A stretch of DNA of 64,000 bases from NCBI RefSeq assembly GCF_964340395.1, contig NC_135561.1, positions 10,463,232-10,527,231 on the forward strand, in the 5' to 3' direction. Positions 34,531 through 45,597 of this stretch are shown here, piece by piece. Each line of letters begins with the position of its first letter. Within the stretch, counting starts at the first letter, position 1. This DNA comes from Glandiceps talaboti (taxonomy: Eukaryota; Hemichordata; Enteropneusta; Spengelidae). Below the pieces are notes generated by a model. That model was not told the origin of the DNA. It made no database searches and saw only the letters and a program-made list of their open reading frames with translations. The position numbers and the translations under genes are program-made.

Positions 34531-34537
34531 TTTTCAG

Positions 34538-34683
34538 CATCCAGTGGCTATGACTCAGGTAAAATGAAAGAAGATGAAGAACCTTCTAAACCACGGCGGC
34601 CTTCAGTTACAATAACATCCCCAGGTAGCCCCACCCCTCCAGGAGTTAGACCTACAAGCCTTCATAAGATGGGACAGATACAG
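34538..34683 (+). CDS. RIMS: RIM linker exon leading into C2A
   Basis: The acceptor is CATTTTCAG before 34538 and the donor is ATACAG|GTTAGT at 34684. It is 146 bp, phase 1 in and phase 0 out. It encodes TSSGYDSGKMKEDEEPSKPR, then RPSVTITSPGSPTPPG and SLHKMGQIQ. It corresponds to vertebrate SSSSFESQKMDRPSISVTSP...GQLS just before C2A. RRPSV is a strong basophilic-kinase-like site; the Ser-Pro repeats suggest proline-directed phosphorylation (inference). Confidence 0.9.
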
Positions 34684-35172
34684 GTTAGTTTTTAGTCAGA
34701 AAGAGTTTTCATTGTGTTTTTCATACTTATTTGTGTTCAGAAATTAAGCCATACAGTTTCCCGTATACTGCAACAAGTGAAGTAAACTCAGTTAAAGACA
34801 GCTGCATAAATATTTCTGTATAAAGTAGTTTAAAACAGTAACAGATCATTCTTATTGGAAATAATAATTATATAAATTTTTGTCTGTTATTGTACATACA
34901 ATGTTGTTCCAATGTTCTCCGAAAGACGGCATAGTCTGGTTATCAGAAAGACAAAAGATTTCCTAGTTTGACCACTTGGAGTGCTGTTCAGAAACAGATT
35001 TTATATAGAAAGTGAAGACAATGCTAGTTGAGTAGTATAGTCCCCTTTGAAAAAATCAGAAATTCCCAGTGTTTCACTGATACTTACATTTAGATATCTA
35101 CCCAAAGGTCATCACAAGAGGGCACTGTTTACTGATCCAGTCTATTTAACTATATCTATTGTTACCTTTCAG
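34684..35172 (+). other. 489-bp intron
   Basis: Phase 0. Contains one copy of a three-copy dispersed repeat (34935-34995) and a CTCF-like 12-of-14 match on the + strand at 35112-35125 (TCACAAGAGGGCAC). Otherwise nothing recognisable. Confidence 0.75.
34935..34995 (+). repeat. dispersed repeat, copy 2 of 3
   Basis: GGTTATCAGAAAGACAAAAG, then CTAGTTTGACCACTTGGAGT and GCTGTTCAG. It matches 35497-35556 directly and 19925-20000 in inverse orientation. Confidence 0.7.
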
Positions 35173-35303
35173 ATCAAAATGTGGTATGATAATACATCAC
35201 AGCGACTAGTTGTAACAATTCTGAGTGCTGAACATCTTCCACATAAAGAGATGGCAGAGAAAAGAAACCCATATGTCAAGTTGTATATCCTCCCTGATAG
35301 AAG
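35173..35303 (+). CDS. RIMS: RIM C2A exon 1
   Basis: The acceptor is ACCTTTCAG before 35173 and the donor is AGAAG|GTAAGT at 35304. It is 131 bp, phase 0 in and phase 2 out. It encodes IKMWYDNTSQRLVVTILSAE, then HLPHKEMAEKRNPYVKLYIL and PDRR/S. This is the first half of the C2A beta-sandwich. Loop 1 has RNPYVK where Ca2+-binding C2 domains have (S/T)DPYVK, so a key Asp ligand is missing, as in other RIM C2A domains. The last about 30 bp and the donor have been duplicated just downstream. Confidence 0.95.
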
Positions 35304-35392
35304 GTAAGTCCATCATAACCCCCCCCCCCCTTATATCAAGTTGTATTTCTCCCCAATAGATGAGTCCATCATTACCAACCCCCCCCCCCCCC
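35271..35392 (+). repeat. 60-bp tandem duplication across the C2A exon donor, with poly-C runs
   Basis: Copy 1 (35271-35330) holds exon end, donor and a run of 12 C. Copy 2 (about 35333-35392) repeats ATATCAAGTTGTAT, TCCCCAATAGA, GAGTCCATCA and a longer C run. In copy 2 the donor GGTAAGTCC has become GATGAGTCC, so only the first donor has GT in the original context. Confidence 0.85.
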
Positions 35393-36715
35393 ATAAAAAA
35401 ATCGTCCTACAGCTTGAGAATGAAATAGGAAAAGAAGAGCATAGTCTCAAAATTCACAGCTCCCAGCAACCAATAAAAGGACTTAAGAAATATGTCATTC
35501 CAGTTATCTGAAAGACAAAAGATTTTATAGTTTGGCCTCTAGGAGTGCTGTTTAGGAGCTCTGCCATTGACTTTGTGTTTGTTGAATTTATGTCATTCAC
35601 AAAATTCATCAAATGTAATAAAGACAAATTGATTGGTAATTTCCCATCAAAAAGTGTTATTATTAAATGTATAGATAAATTTTGTTTCATGCATAGTCAA
35701 AAATTGTTGAGAATAATCTCAAAATTTTTGCTGACCTCTTATCAGAATCAGATTCAAATATTTCACGAACTTGATTTTTCAAATACAGTGTTCCCAAATA
35801 CTTCAATGTGACATCAGCCCTTTGAAGTATGTCACCCCTTGCAATATTGATACGATGTCAGCAAACATTTCTGGCTATCCTGAATAATTTTCTGACTCTT
35901 TGAGTAGCCATATTTTATGTTCACCATGCAGTCTGTTAGTTGTCTCAAATATAATGGGGATTTATGAAGAAATGATACAAAAATCAACATGGAATATTTT
36001 ACCCCTTAACTTGTTCAGAGAGAACACCGAAATAGATTTTCCGTTCATGGCCTGATACTAATACAGTGTATGCATGTGGATTGAGTAGAGTTCACTGACC
36101 TTCAGAATTATACTACCTTCAGGATATTTACTAATAAATTGTGAATCTGAGTGTCAGTTGGACTCAAAACTTTCACATGATTGGCCACAAATGCCAAATT
36201 ATTATCAGTATATTTTAGTATAATATGATGGTATAACAGAATTAGGTCACTGCCTTCATGGCATGTGAAACATTACAATATATACCTGATATGATTAATT
36301 GCTGATTAAAAGATACTATCTGCCATTTTCTATCACATCCTCATCATTCAGTCAAAATGAGATAAATTCCAAGAGAGGCTGTAATCACCTTGAAAAATAA
36401 TGGTAGAGTCCATGGAAATTTGCATATCAAAATATTCTATTAACATGTAGATTTCCTGATTGTTTGCATCAGGTGGAACGAACTATTCTATTATGGGCGG
36501 GGGGAGTGCATGTATGTCATTAAGGGATTCTGTAGAAAGCCATTAGATTGTAAGAGACCTTTCTCATCAGGAGTTCTCGTTATCCAAGAGAAAGCCAAAT
36601 GAATGGCTGCCTAATGCACCTATAAAGGTATGCAAGGCATTTCTAAGTACTGATGTTAACACTGTATGGATGATAGTAGATTTGTAGCGTAACTTTCGTG
36701 TTTTTTCCTCCACAG
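35304..36715 (+). other. 1.4-kb intron within C2A
   Basis: Phase 2. Starts with the donor duplication. It then holds copy 3 of the dispersed repeat (35497-35556), and about 1.1 kb of AT-rich sequence with no recognisable feature. Confidence 0.8.
35497..35556 (+). repeat. dispersed repeat, copy 3 of 3
   Basis: AGTTATCTGAAAGACAAAAG, ATTTTATAGTTTGGCC and TAGGAGTGCTGTTTAG align with 34935-34995 at roughly 80-85 percent by eye. Confidence 0.7.
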
Positions 36716-36878
36716 CGAGAAGACGAAGAGAAGAACGAAGACTGTTGCTAAGAGTAACAATCCTAAGTGGAATCAGACTTTCATTTATGATTTGAAGAGG
36801 GAGAATTTTAACGGAACAACATTGGAAGTTACAATATGGGATTTCGATAGATTTGGTGTAAACGAGTTCCTAGGAGAG
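36716..36878 (+). CDS. RIMS: RIM C2A exon 2
   Basis: The acceptor is CTCCACAG before 36716 and the donor is GGAGAG|GTAAGT at 36879. It is 163 bp, phase 2 in and phase 0 out. It encodes S-EKTKRRTKTVAKSNNPKWNQ, then TFIYDLKRENFNGTTLEVTI and WDFDRFGVNEFLGE. The polybasic strand KTKRRTKT is typical of RIM C2A. Loop 3 reads WDFDRF, keeping the D-x-D found in Ca2+-binding C2 domains. Vertebrate RIMs have WDQ(P/A)RV there. Confidence 0.96.
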
Positions 36879-36956
36879 GTAAGTTTGTGTTCATTTGATG
36901 TCTTGTGCATCTAAGGAGCCTTCATAGTTTGAATATGCATTGTAAAATTATGTAGT

Positions 36957-37170
36957 CATGTGCCTGTCTGTGTTTGTCTATCTGTCTGTGTCTGTGTCTA
37001 TGTCTGTGTCTGTGTCTGTGTCTGTGTCTGTGTCTGTGTCATGTGGGGCAACTCTGAAATCTGTGTCTGTGTCTGTCTGTGTCATGTGGGGCAACTCTGA
37101 AAGTGTGTCTGTCTCTGTCTGTGGCTGTGGCTGTGTCTGTGTCTGTGTCTGTGTCATGTGGGGCAACTCT
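36957..37170. repeat. TGTCTG hexamer array with approx 65-bp higher-order unit
   Basis: CTGTGT/GTCTGT hexamers punctuated three times by TGTCATGTGGGGCAACTCTG. Hexamers give frames open on both strands that are artefacts. Confidence 0.9.
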
Positions 37171-37589
37171 GTGAAATAACATGAGGAGGCTGAGCTGAGA
37201 CCACCAAACCCAAACTTATTATCCACACACCCCAGAAAAGGAGACCCTTTCTGGTATCAACTGTATCGCACAAAATATATACTATACTGGTCTACAATAC
37301 ATGGAGATGACAGTTCGCATGATGAAATAACTAAAAACTGATCAAAAGAATTTTTTTTGAGAAATGACATCTTACTTTCGAATTATTTTCAAAATTGTTG
37401 AAATATTCTGAGCTGAAATTGAAGCAAATTGACTTGTCTAGTTGGGCAGAGTTTTCCAAAATCTTCGGGCCCAGAAATATATCCTCTTTCTCATTCCTTA
37501 CGATGATAAAAAAAATAACCCTTTTTCAGCAAACCTTCCCCATATGGTCATCTGGGGGAGTTGCACCCTCCCGGGTCTGTATCTGGCTG

Positions 37590-37675
37590 CCTGTCTGTAT
37601 GTCTGTCTCTGTCTGTTGCTCTGTCTCTTTGCCTCTGTCAGTCAGTCAGTCTGTCTGTCAAGTCTATCTTTCTAT
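37590..37675. repeat. TGTC-rich simple repeat
   Basis: CTGTCTGTATGTCTGTCTCT and CAGTCAGTCAGTCTGTCTGT runs. Low complexity. Confidence 0.8.
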
Positions 37676-37929
37676 CTGCGTTTACTTTGTTTTGGGGCGT
37701 TAATACACCCATCCTAGTCATTTGCTCAACATATATGGTAATCTTGTGTATAGATGGTGGTGAATTGGCACATTCATGTGAAGGCTTCCATTAACGTGAA
37801 GAAAAGTTTTAATTGATTATTTTTGTTCTTCTCTGTGTCTGTTTGCCAGTGTGTTTAACCCGACTCAAGTTATAGCATTTCATTTTCTGGGCTTAGAGGT
37901 AAGAATTTAAGAAAGCCCCTTTTATAAGA

Positions 37930-38108
37930 TCTGGAGTCATGATTATCAAATCAGTGGTTGGAGTGATTGTCTTGGAAACTGTGAATTGCTGGTTTTCGAC
38001 TTGCTGTTTTTGTCTGTTTCTGAATGACTCAAGTCCTTGGACAAGATTTGAACCACAGTTGTGCCCTAGGGAACCCAACTGTATATAACTGATTGGGGAC
38101 CTAGTAGG
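37930..38108 (+). mobile_element. tRNA-derived SINE
   Basis: The head has an A-box-like TGGTTGGAGTG (37955-37965) and a B-box-like GGTTTTCGACTTGC (37991-38004), at tRNA-like spacing. The body has GTCCTTGGACAAGATTTGAA and CCCAACTGTATATAACTGAT, followed by GGGGACCTAGTAGG. This resembles the body of widespread tRNA-SINEs of marine deuterostomes and molluscs. No clear target duplication was resolved; the copy is diverged. Confidence 0.65.
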
Positions 38109-39394
38109 TTGCTATGTGAAATCTTTACACTATGTGCTTTCAGACTTGGAAGCTACAATGGAAGGTATAAAGATAGTTATAAATATAACTGTGTCATATT
38201 AAAATATGACAAATGGTTGATAGAGGGCGCTAGACATATATATAGCCTTGAATGGACAGACTTTAGAACATATCGATGCGCTATTCTTGATAGGATTATG
38301 GTCCCCCTGGTACCACATTCCCATTTTACTGTATCTCATAAAAGATGTCTTGTTTGTGACTAAACAAGTAGCAAACTAATTTTGATGGTAAATCTTGAAC
38401 GATTTAGCCATTTTTTTCCTAACCCAAATTTTTTTCTTCTAAAAACTCAAGCTTTGTATAACAAAACAAGAGGGTTTCTAGCTGTTCCTTAAAAAATAAA
38501 TTTTTAATATTTTTTTCTTATCAATTTAAAAATATGTCTAAATTTATATATGTTTTAGTTATTTTCAAAATCAAAGATTTTAGAATTTGAGAGATACAAT
38601 ACATAGCTGGGGCTAAGGTCTAGAATTAAAATTTAGTTACGAAAAAGAGTTTAGAAATTTAGAAAAAATTTGTCCAAAAAACAAATGAACGATCTGATGT
38701 AAGCCTTAACTCCAATGATAAGATACGACTAATGTGAAAACCTGGGATTGAAACCCAGGCCTTTAATACAGTAACTAAATTTGTGTGAATGCACACCTGT
38801 GGTTGTGCCTGTCAACATAGATTTTGTGAGTTATAGGATTTGTATATTGCAAATTGATCACCATTGATTTGTAGACTACTGTGTACCCTGTGGATATTTT
38901 TATCCCTGTTAATCTATTTTAAGGATATCATTTCTTGACAACCAAATTATTGGCATTTTTTTGGCTAAATTTAGCCAAATGCTGCTATTTTTTTCCAGCT
39001 CCATTGATTATCTGTATTTGACTGCTTCAGGTTTGATTGATGGAACATAGCATAATATCAATAAAAGACAGCCGCAGAGCTCAGACATACTGACATTTTC
39101 ATTTCCCATTACTTGTTGCCATAGCGATGTAGTTTTAAAGATCGTATCTGATTTGTGATCGATTGAGTGATTGTGCATTTGCCCGTTCTAGTTTATTGTT
39201 GAGTCATTCCTATGAAGATATTATGAAGGAAACATCCTTTTCTTTGAGAAAGTATGTTATATTACAGTTCATGGTTTGATATCTCTTTCATAAAATCCAA
39301 TCTAGTTTGACCTGACTGTTTCCTGTATACTTTCTAATCATGCCAATTTGATGTACCATGATGCACAGCAATTTCCTGTGATGCACCAAAATTT

Positions 39395-39794
39395 GTAGTC
39401 TCAGTTACCCAGACTCTCATTGCCGGGGCTCACCTACGAGACCACCCAGACAAGTGTTTGGGAAATGTAATGGTGTGGTGCATTTCTTTGTCATGGAGAA
39501 TCGGCATACTTGACCTGTTCTTTGTAAGTAAGATATATCAGTCACTTGAGACATGCAAACCTGTCATGAAGGAACCTGGATTGTTCGTCCGGCAGGGACT
39601 TATGGATTGGGTTCCGTCTGTCTGTGCGAACCTGGATTGTTCAGTGTGCAATGCTCGATGAGAAATATTCCCCAGAATGTACTGGTCTGGAGAGCAATCC
39701 AGTGTGGATGGCTTGGGTTTATGTTTCCCTAGACTCTCATCTGGATAGTCTTGTAGTAGAGCCCCAAGCAGTGGAGTCTGGGTAACTGAGACTA
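39395..39794. mobile_element. hAT-like MITE, copy 3, with perfect 8-bp target duplication
   Basis: 400 bp, beginning GTAGTCTCAGTTACCCAGAC and ending with GTCTGGGTAACTGAGACTA. Flanked by CAAAATTT at 39387-39394 and 39795-39802. Subterminal motifs (CCGGGGCT / AGCCCCAAGC, and TTTCCCTAGACTCTCAT) are shared with copy 1. The interior differs and has no transposase. Confidence 0.85.
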
Positions 39795-40979
39795 CAAAAT
39801 TTTGAGTTTCCTATCTCTTCCTATATGGTGGCAGTGTTCGCTCTATTAAAGCTGGTTTGACATACTACTGATGTAACAGTAGTTGTCATAAGTTATCTAA
39901 ATTTGGTGTTGTATCACGTAATATGTAATGACTTGCAAGAAAAACTGATCATTTTGACCTACATCAAAAAAAATTTCTATAAAGAATGTTTTAAACATTT
40001 GCACGCTATGAAAAGCCTTTAAGTTAATGATTGCTGGTCATCAGATACATGGTGCACATGTCCTGATAAAATGCTATCAACATGATATATCATGTCGTCA
40101 TGTTGTTATTACTTTATGGTGTAATTTGTAAATTTTAACCTAACCTTGCTGCTAGACCATTTGGCTTTCTTTTAATCACGTTGCACTGAAAGTGCACATC
40201 AAGGGCATTTACTCTGTGCACCAGAGTGCTTGTCATCTATGGCCACTTTTGTTTGGCTACCTTCTGAGTGCAGATCGATCCTGGTCAAAATTACTACAAC
40301 ACTAGCTCTTATATCATTCAAAGTAGTAACCACCCTGTGGAATTTGACTTGTTTGCGTAGTGCCAGAGTTCACTGTGGAAAAACTCTTTTTGTAAATCAT
40401 GTAAAACTGTGCTTGGCTGCAAAGTCCTTAGTTAGAGGTGTGCATGTGTAAATTGGATGGCTACCGCACCGAAAGTTGATGTTCGTTTGCAAGTTGAAGC
40501 ATGAGCTGATTAACATACAACATTGTATTTCTCTACCAGGCTGAATTTTATTCTCTTGTTTCTCTCATCGAATGTAAAATGAAACTCCTAGCCTGAAACA
40601 CTGATTAAATAATTCAACATAAAATTTATCTAAAAACAAGTTGAATCTCAAAAATTACAGAAAGTAATTCCTTTCATATCTCTATCTCACCTCTTGGCGT
40701 AATAAAATCACTCAGTGTTTTTTCTAAAATCGATTAGATCGCAATTGTATTTCTCAAGGCTTTTTACCCAGGGTTCACTTCTAGAATTGATATTAAGTTA
40801 TGCAAATTTGAACAACAAATTTGAAATCTCAGCTGAAAATCTAATACAAAAGAATCACAATAAAATGATATGCCTGAAGGAGGTCTCCTTTAGGAGCAAC
40901 CACCTAACCACATCTTTGAAGATCTTGAAATGCATAACAAAACAAAAAACATGTTGGCTAAACCTTGACAGTCCTGTAG

Positions 40980-41450
40980 TATGAAACGAGATAAACATAT
41001 ATGTTGTCCAAACATTGGACTGGTGTAAACCTGACAAAGGATTGTCATAAATGTTGTCTTTTCTCACATAAGACCACAACTGAAATCTTTGAAAGGTGTT
41101 GCAGTTCGAAACAAGATAAAAGATTATGTTGGCCAAACTTTAAAGTCCCGTAGTGAGAAACAAGATAAAAGATTATGTTGGCCAAACTTTAAAAGTCACG
41201 TAGTGAGAAACAAGATAAAAAATTTGTGTGGCCAACATTGGACTAGTGTAAACTTGAGAAGGAATTGTTATAGACCTTTTTGTTTGATCAACCACATGAC
41301 TACCACATGACTAATGTATGACTACCGCATGACTACTGCATGACTACTACCTGACGATTTTCAAGGCTAGTCTGTAAGAAACAAGAAAAAACAAACACAT
41401 TAGCCAAACCTTAAAAACCTTGCAATGAAAACAAAATAAAAAAATTTGTC
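40980..41450. repeat. degenerate tandem repeat, approx 47-bp unit
   Basis: The clearest copies are 41107-41240: GAAACAAGATAAAAGATTAT, GTTGGCCAAACTTTAAA and AGTC(C/A)CGTAGT repeated about three times, with diverged copies either side (40980, 41375). Confidence 0.8.
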
Positions 41451-42339
41451 AGGTAAAAATTCATCTTCAATACGTAAAGGTGATGAATGTCAAGGTTTTC
41501 TTTATAAATCATTTATTGTAATTGAATCCCAGATACGTTGTTGAGCTTCTTCTCATTAATATTGCAGTTTAGTGATATGCCATTGAAATCTTGTTGCGTT
41601 TCCTTAAAGGCATATATCGGGTAGTTTGCCACAAATCAGATTTCTCTGAAAACTAGACATTTTTCGGCCGATTTTCTAACCATGAATTATTAACCATGTG
41701 TTGCAATTTTAATAAGAAAGTGAGAAATGCAGAAGAAAGTGATATAAAAAATATGATGCCCTCTCAATATTTTTTATTATCAATTCCTGCAAAAATATGA
41801 GACTCATTGTAAAAACAACCATTATGTAAACATTAAATCTCTCCCAAATATCTGTTCTTGTACTATGTACTATGTACAACACAAGGCTCATTAATATTTC
41901 AGTAACACTTATCAGTGATTTTCTAGTTTGTGAAGTTTTGAGTGCCCCAGATTTGGCAAAGTGAAGACGAAGATTTCATCATCCTATCACAACAGCGAAT
42001 ACATGAGGTGCAGTGAATAAAATGGGTGTGAAATATCTTTATGTGTTCTTAAGAAAGCACTGCAGTAGTGGGTAGGCATGTTTTGATTATTGGTAGATGC
42101 TAATGAAAATAGTACAGCTAGAACAACACAGAAAAGAGTGGTAACTTTATATCTGCTGTGTTTATGGTTCCATACCATCTTTACATTAATTTACAGAAAT
42201 TGAAATATTGTTAAAATCTCCTCAACTTTTTAGGGTCAGAGAAAAAGGATTGTCGTGTACGTAACCATCATTTGTATCAGTTTTATTAAACAAAATTAAC
42301 AAAACTCAATTATCATTCTCTAACATAGGTACATGCCAA

Positions 42340-42690
42340 GAATCTAAACTAACTATCATGCACTATCAGATTTTCCCATTAGCAAGTCTCATGTATTGGC
42401 CAATACTGTATGATATATTATCAGGTATTATCAATATCACATTCAGCTAATAAGTCTTATGTATATGTATTAGCATAGAATCTGCTATATTATCAGATGC
42501 TCGTATTAGCAAGCCAATCTCATTAAACCTAGAATATAATGCTATATTATCAGATATTTTCAATATCAAATTCAACTAGTAACAATCAAGTCTTCACATT
42601 AGCATAGAATCTGCTGTATTATCAGGCATTATCAAATTCTATAATCAAGTCAGTCTAATTAGCCTAGAATATATGCTATATGATGAGATA
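42340..42690. repeat. degenerate repeat, approx 65-100-bp unit
   Basis: Recurring ATTATCAG(G/A)(T/C)ATT(A/T)TCAA and TATTAGCATAGAATCTGCTA blocks, about four copies. Confidence 0.65.
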
Positions 42691-43769
42691 TTATGCCATG
42701 CATGAGCCAAGTTGAACAAAAAATATGGAATATATACTCTGGTCATTCTTCATAATGACAGTGCATGTCTAGCAACTCGTGGTAACAAAGGCCCCTTATA
42801 AGTCACTCATACTTACCTTGGCTGAACGAAGAAAAATATTGAGAATAACATCCAATTGTCAGTCGTAGAAAAATAGTCACAGCTTCTCACATATACTTAC
42901 TTCTTTTAACTATTAAAGATTGATAATGTCTTATACATCATATATTCATTTTATATCAGCACTGAACATAATCATTTTTGTCTCAAAAATATCAGAAAAA
43001 TAGAAACAAACGGGCATATTAATAACAATAATTGATTACTTAAAAGTTGGATAATATGTGATCCTATAGAAAATCAATCCATATATTAACCTTTGAACTT
43101 TCCTTATATCTGAGAAGATCAACAAACATCTGTAAACCTATTGGCGATATTGTCATTATTCGATCGTTCCAATTTTAAACCGCTCATCATTTACGATAAA
43201 TGCATCAGTGACTGATCTACCAGGCCACCTACAGATAAAATCTATCTCCAGAGACATAAAAAACCCCACAGTACCTGGAAATTGTGCATTTCCACTTAAC
43301 CCACTCATTTCTACTGATTATGATAGAAGAGGTTGTATAAAACTCAGATCACCAAATTGTTATTGACAATATGTGCATGTACATCAACCAGGTTATATTC
43401 GGTGTCTCTTGTTTGTTGTGCTTTTCCATTAAGACATACGATCGTTTCTTTGGGATTTAACATTATAGCACTTTAGGCTACATACAACAAGTGAAATCTA
43501 GTGGAACTGTAGATGTATTTAGGCAAAGTGTGTGCTCAGAGTTGGTTTATAGCTTGACTTGATATACGAACTGTGATATTGACTACCCAAGGACCAAGAT
43601 GTCTATCTCTGTTGTCAAGAACGTATTCATAATTCCCAAACTGGTAGGTGTTGTAACAGTTGTATTTTGTTCATGACTTCAAATTTAATATGGAAATTGT
43701 CATTTTCAAATTTCATCTCTGATTATGTCCAATTGGTGAATTGTTGAAGCTGATTATTGGGGAGTATAT

Positions 43770-43960
43770 ATCTAGGGTTGAGTATTGTAATGTTTGTTCA
43801 TTTTGTTAAATAACAGTGGTTTCCTTTGTAATACCCTGGTGACTAAACTGATACATGTAATTGTGAACTTTGTGTTTGAGTTGATGTATGTTGGGGTTTG
43901 TTCATTTTGTTGATTTACAATGATTTCCTTTTGTAATACCCTGGTGAATAATTGGGAAAT
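43770..43960. repeat. tandem duplication, approx 103-bp unit
   Basis: GTTTGTTCATTTTGTT...TGATTTCCTTTTGTAATACC and CTGGTGA occur twice, at about 43791-43847 and 43897-43949. Confidence 0.8.
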
Positions 43961-44230
43961 TTCTATCTGGTGTCTGTGATAGTTTAATATGCAAATGAAA
44001 TACTGGAAGTACCTTTTACATTTGTATAAATAAACATGCAGTAAAAAGGATGTCCAAAATGCGGTATAAACCCAGCTTGTGCTATTTTAAATTTCCAATT
44101 GTCATATCTCCCTCTATTTGTACACCACTCATTGTAATATAATACTCCACTGGCCTGATATGTTCCTTGTGTATGTAAATATATGTTTTCATTGTTTCAT
44201 ATTATTTTGAAGTACTGGAATTCTGACAAT

Positions 44231-44945
44231 CAATACACAGTTTCAGAGTTATACTGCAGTCAGTACTATATGCATACAGCTTCAGAGTTATACTGCAGTA
44301 TTATATGCATGCAGTTTCAGAGTTATACTGCAGTGTGATATGCATGCAGTTTCAGAGTTATACTGCAGTATTATATGCATGCAGTTTCAGAGTTATACTG
44401 CAGTGTGATATGCATGCAGTTTCAGAGTTATACTGCAGTATTATATGCATGCAGTTTCAGAGTTATACTGCAGTGTGATATGTATGCAGTATCAGAGTTA
44501 TACTGCAGTTATGCATGCAGTTTCAGAGTTATACTGCAGTGTGATATGCATGCAGTATCAGAGTTATACTGCAGTATTATATGCATGCAGTTTCAGAGTT
44601 ATACTGCAGTGTGATATGCATGCAGTTTCAGAGTTATTCTGCAGTATTATATGCATGCAGTTTCAGAGTTATACTGCAGTGTGATATGTATGCAGTATCA
44701 GAGTTATACTGCAGTTATGCATGCAGTTTCAGAGTTATACTGGAGTGTGATATGCATGCAGTTTCAGAGTTATACTGCAGTGTGATATGCATGCAGTTTC
44801 AGAGTTATACTGCAGTGTGATATGCATGCAGTATCAGAGTTATACTGCAGTATTATATGCATGCAGTTTCAGAGTTATACTGGAGTGTGATATACATGCA
44901 TGCGCAGTTTCAGAGTTATACTGCAGTGTGATATGCATGTAGTTA
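44231..44945. repeat. 35-bp minisatellite, about 20 copies
   Basis: Unit ATATGCATGCAGTTTCAGAG TTATACTGCAGTGTG (split here for length). Units alternate between a GTGAT and an ATTAT spacer, and a 30-bp short variant occurs twice (about 44509 and 44715). It contains the palindromes ATGCAT/GCATGC and CTGCAG. Frames across it are artefacts. Confidence 0.95.
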
Positions 44946-45530
44946 AGCACTATACATGTACTGCAATATTACACACAACAAAGTTTAGATGCAGACAGGT
45001 TATTTGCTGAGTAGTAACTTGTTACAATTGTTTATAGATACAGTTTTTAAAATGATGAAGCCATCATGGTGTCCATGGAAAGTGTTGGTTTATTCATAAC
45101 TAAGGATGTTACTAGGACAAAGTACAAAATCTTACATATATACACAGGGAGTAAATAATTAACAAATAAAGGAATAATATATACACTTGATTGGCTTGTA
45201 AAATTGAGCAAAGATACATATCTTTAACTTCAACTTTCCATTGATGCATATCGCTATTCTGTTTTCTAAGACTTGACATTTAATGTAGCGTGTATTGATT
45301 TATTTGCATGTATGCACTAATCAATTCAATAAGAACCAATACATCATTTCTTATGGTGCATATAGTCTGCAATATTGACAGTCCCTGGATTGCTATTGTT
45401 TTATGGAATATACTATTATTACACATAGGGAGGAGCAGGTCTTTGAAAGAGTTGGCCATGTCTACATGTATGTAGCACATTATTTAGATGTAAATATACA
45501 TGGGGATAATATGGTTTCATAATCACCATC

Positions 45531-45543
45531 ACACAGACACACA

Positions 45544-45595
<52 letters not shown>

Positions 45596-45597
45596 CA
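45531..45597. repeat. CA dinucleotide microsatellite
   Basis: About 65 bp of CA with an ACAGACAC start. Confidence 0.95.

Larger units (their letters stand above)
32665..34537 (+). other. 1.9-kb intron with GT-rich tract, CTCF-like motif and minisatellite
   Basis: Phase 1. A GT/G-rich tract runs about 32877-33110. 33110-33950 shows no feature beyond AT-rich sequence. A motif fitting the CTCF core lies at 33963-33976, and a degenerate minisatellite fills 34160-34530 up to the next acceptor. Confidence 0.8.

Noticed and set aside
37955-38004. A functional tRNA gene
   Set aside because: A- and B-box-like motifs are present but no cloverleaf or anticodon stem could be paired, and a SINE body follows.
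44375-44820. MHAVSELYCSVIC repeat protein
   Set aside because: 35-bp minisatellite read in shifting frames. Short variants break the frame.
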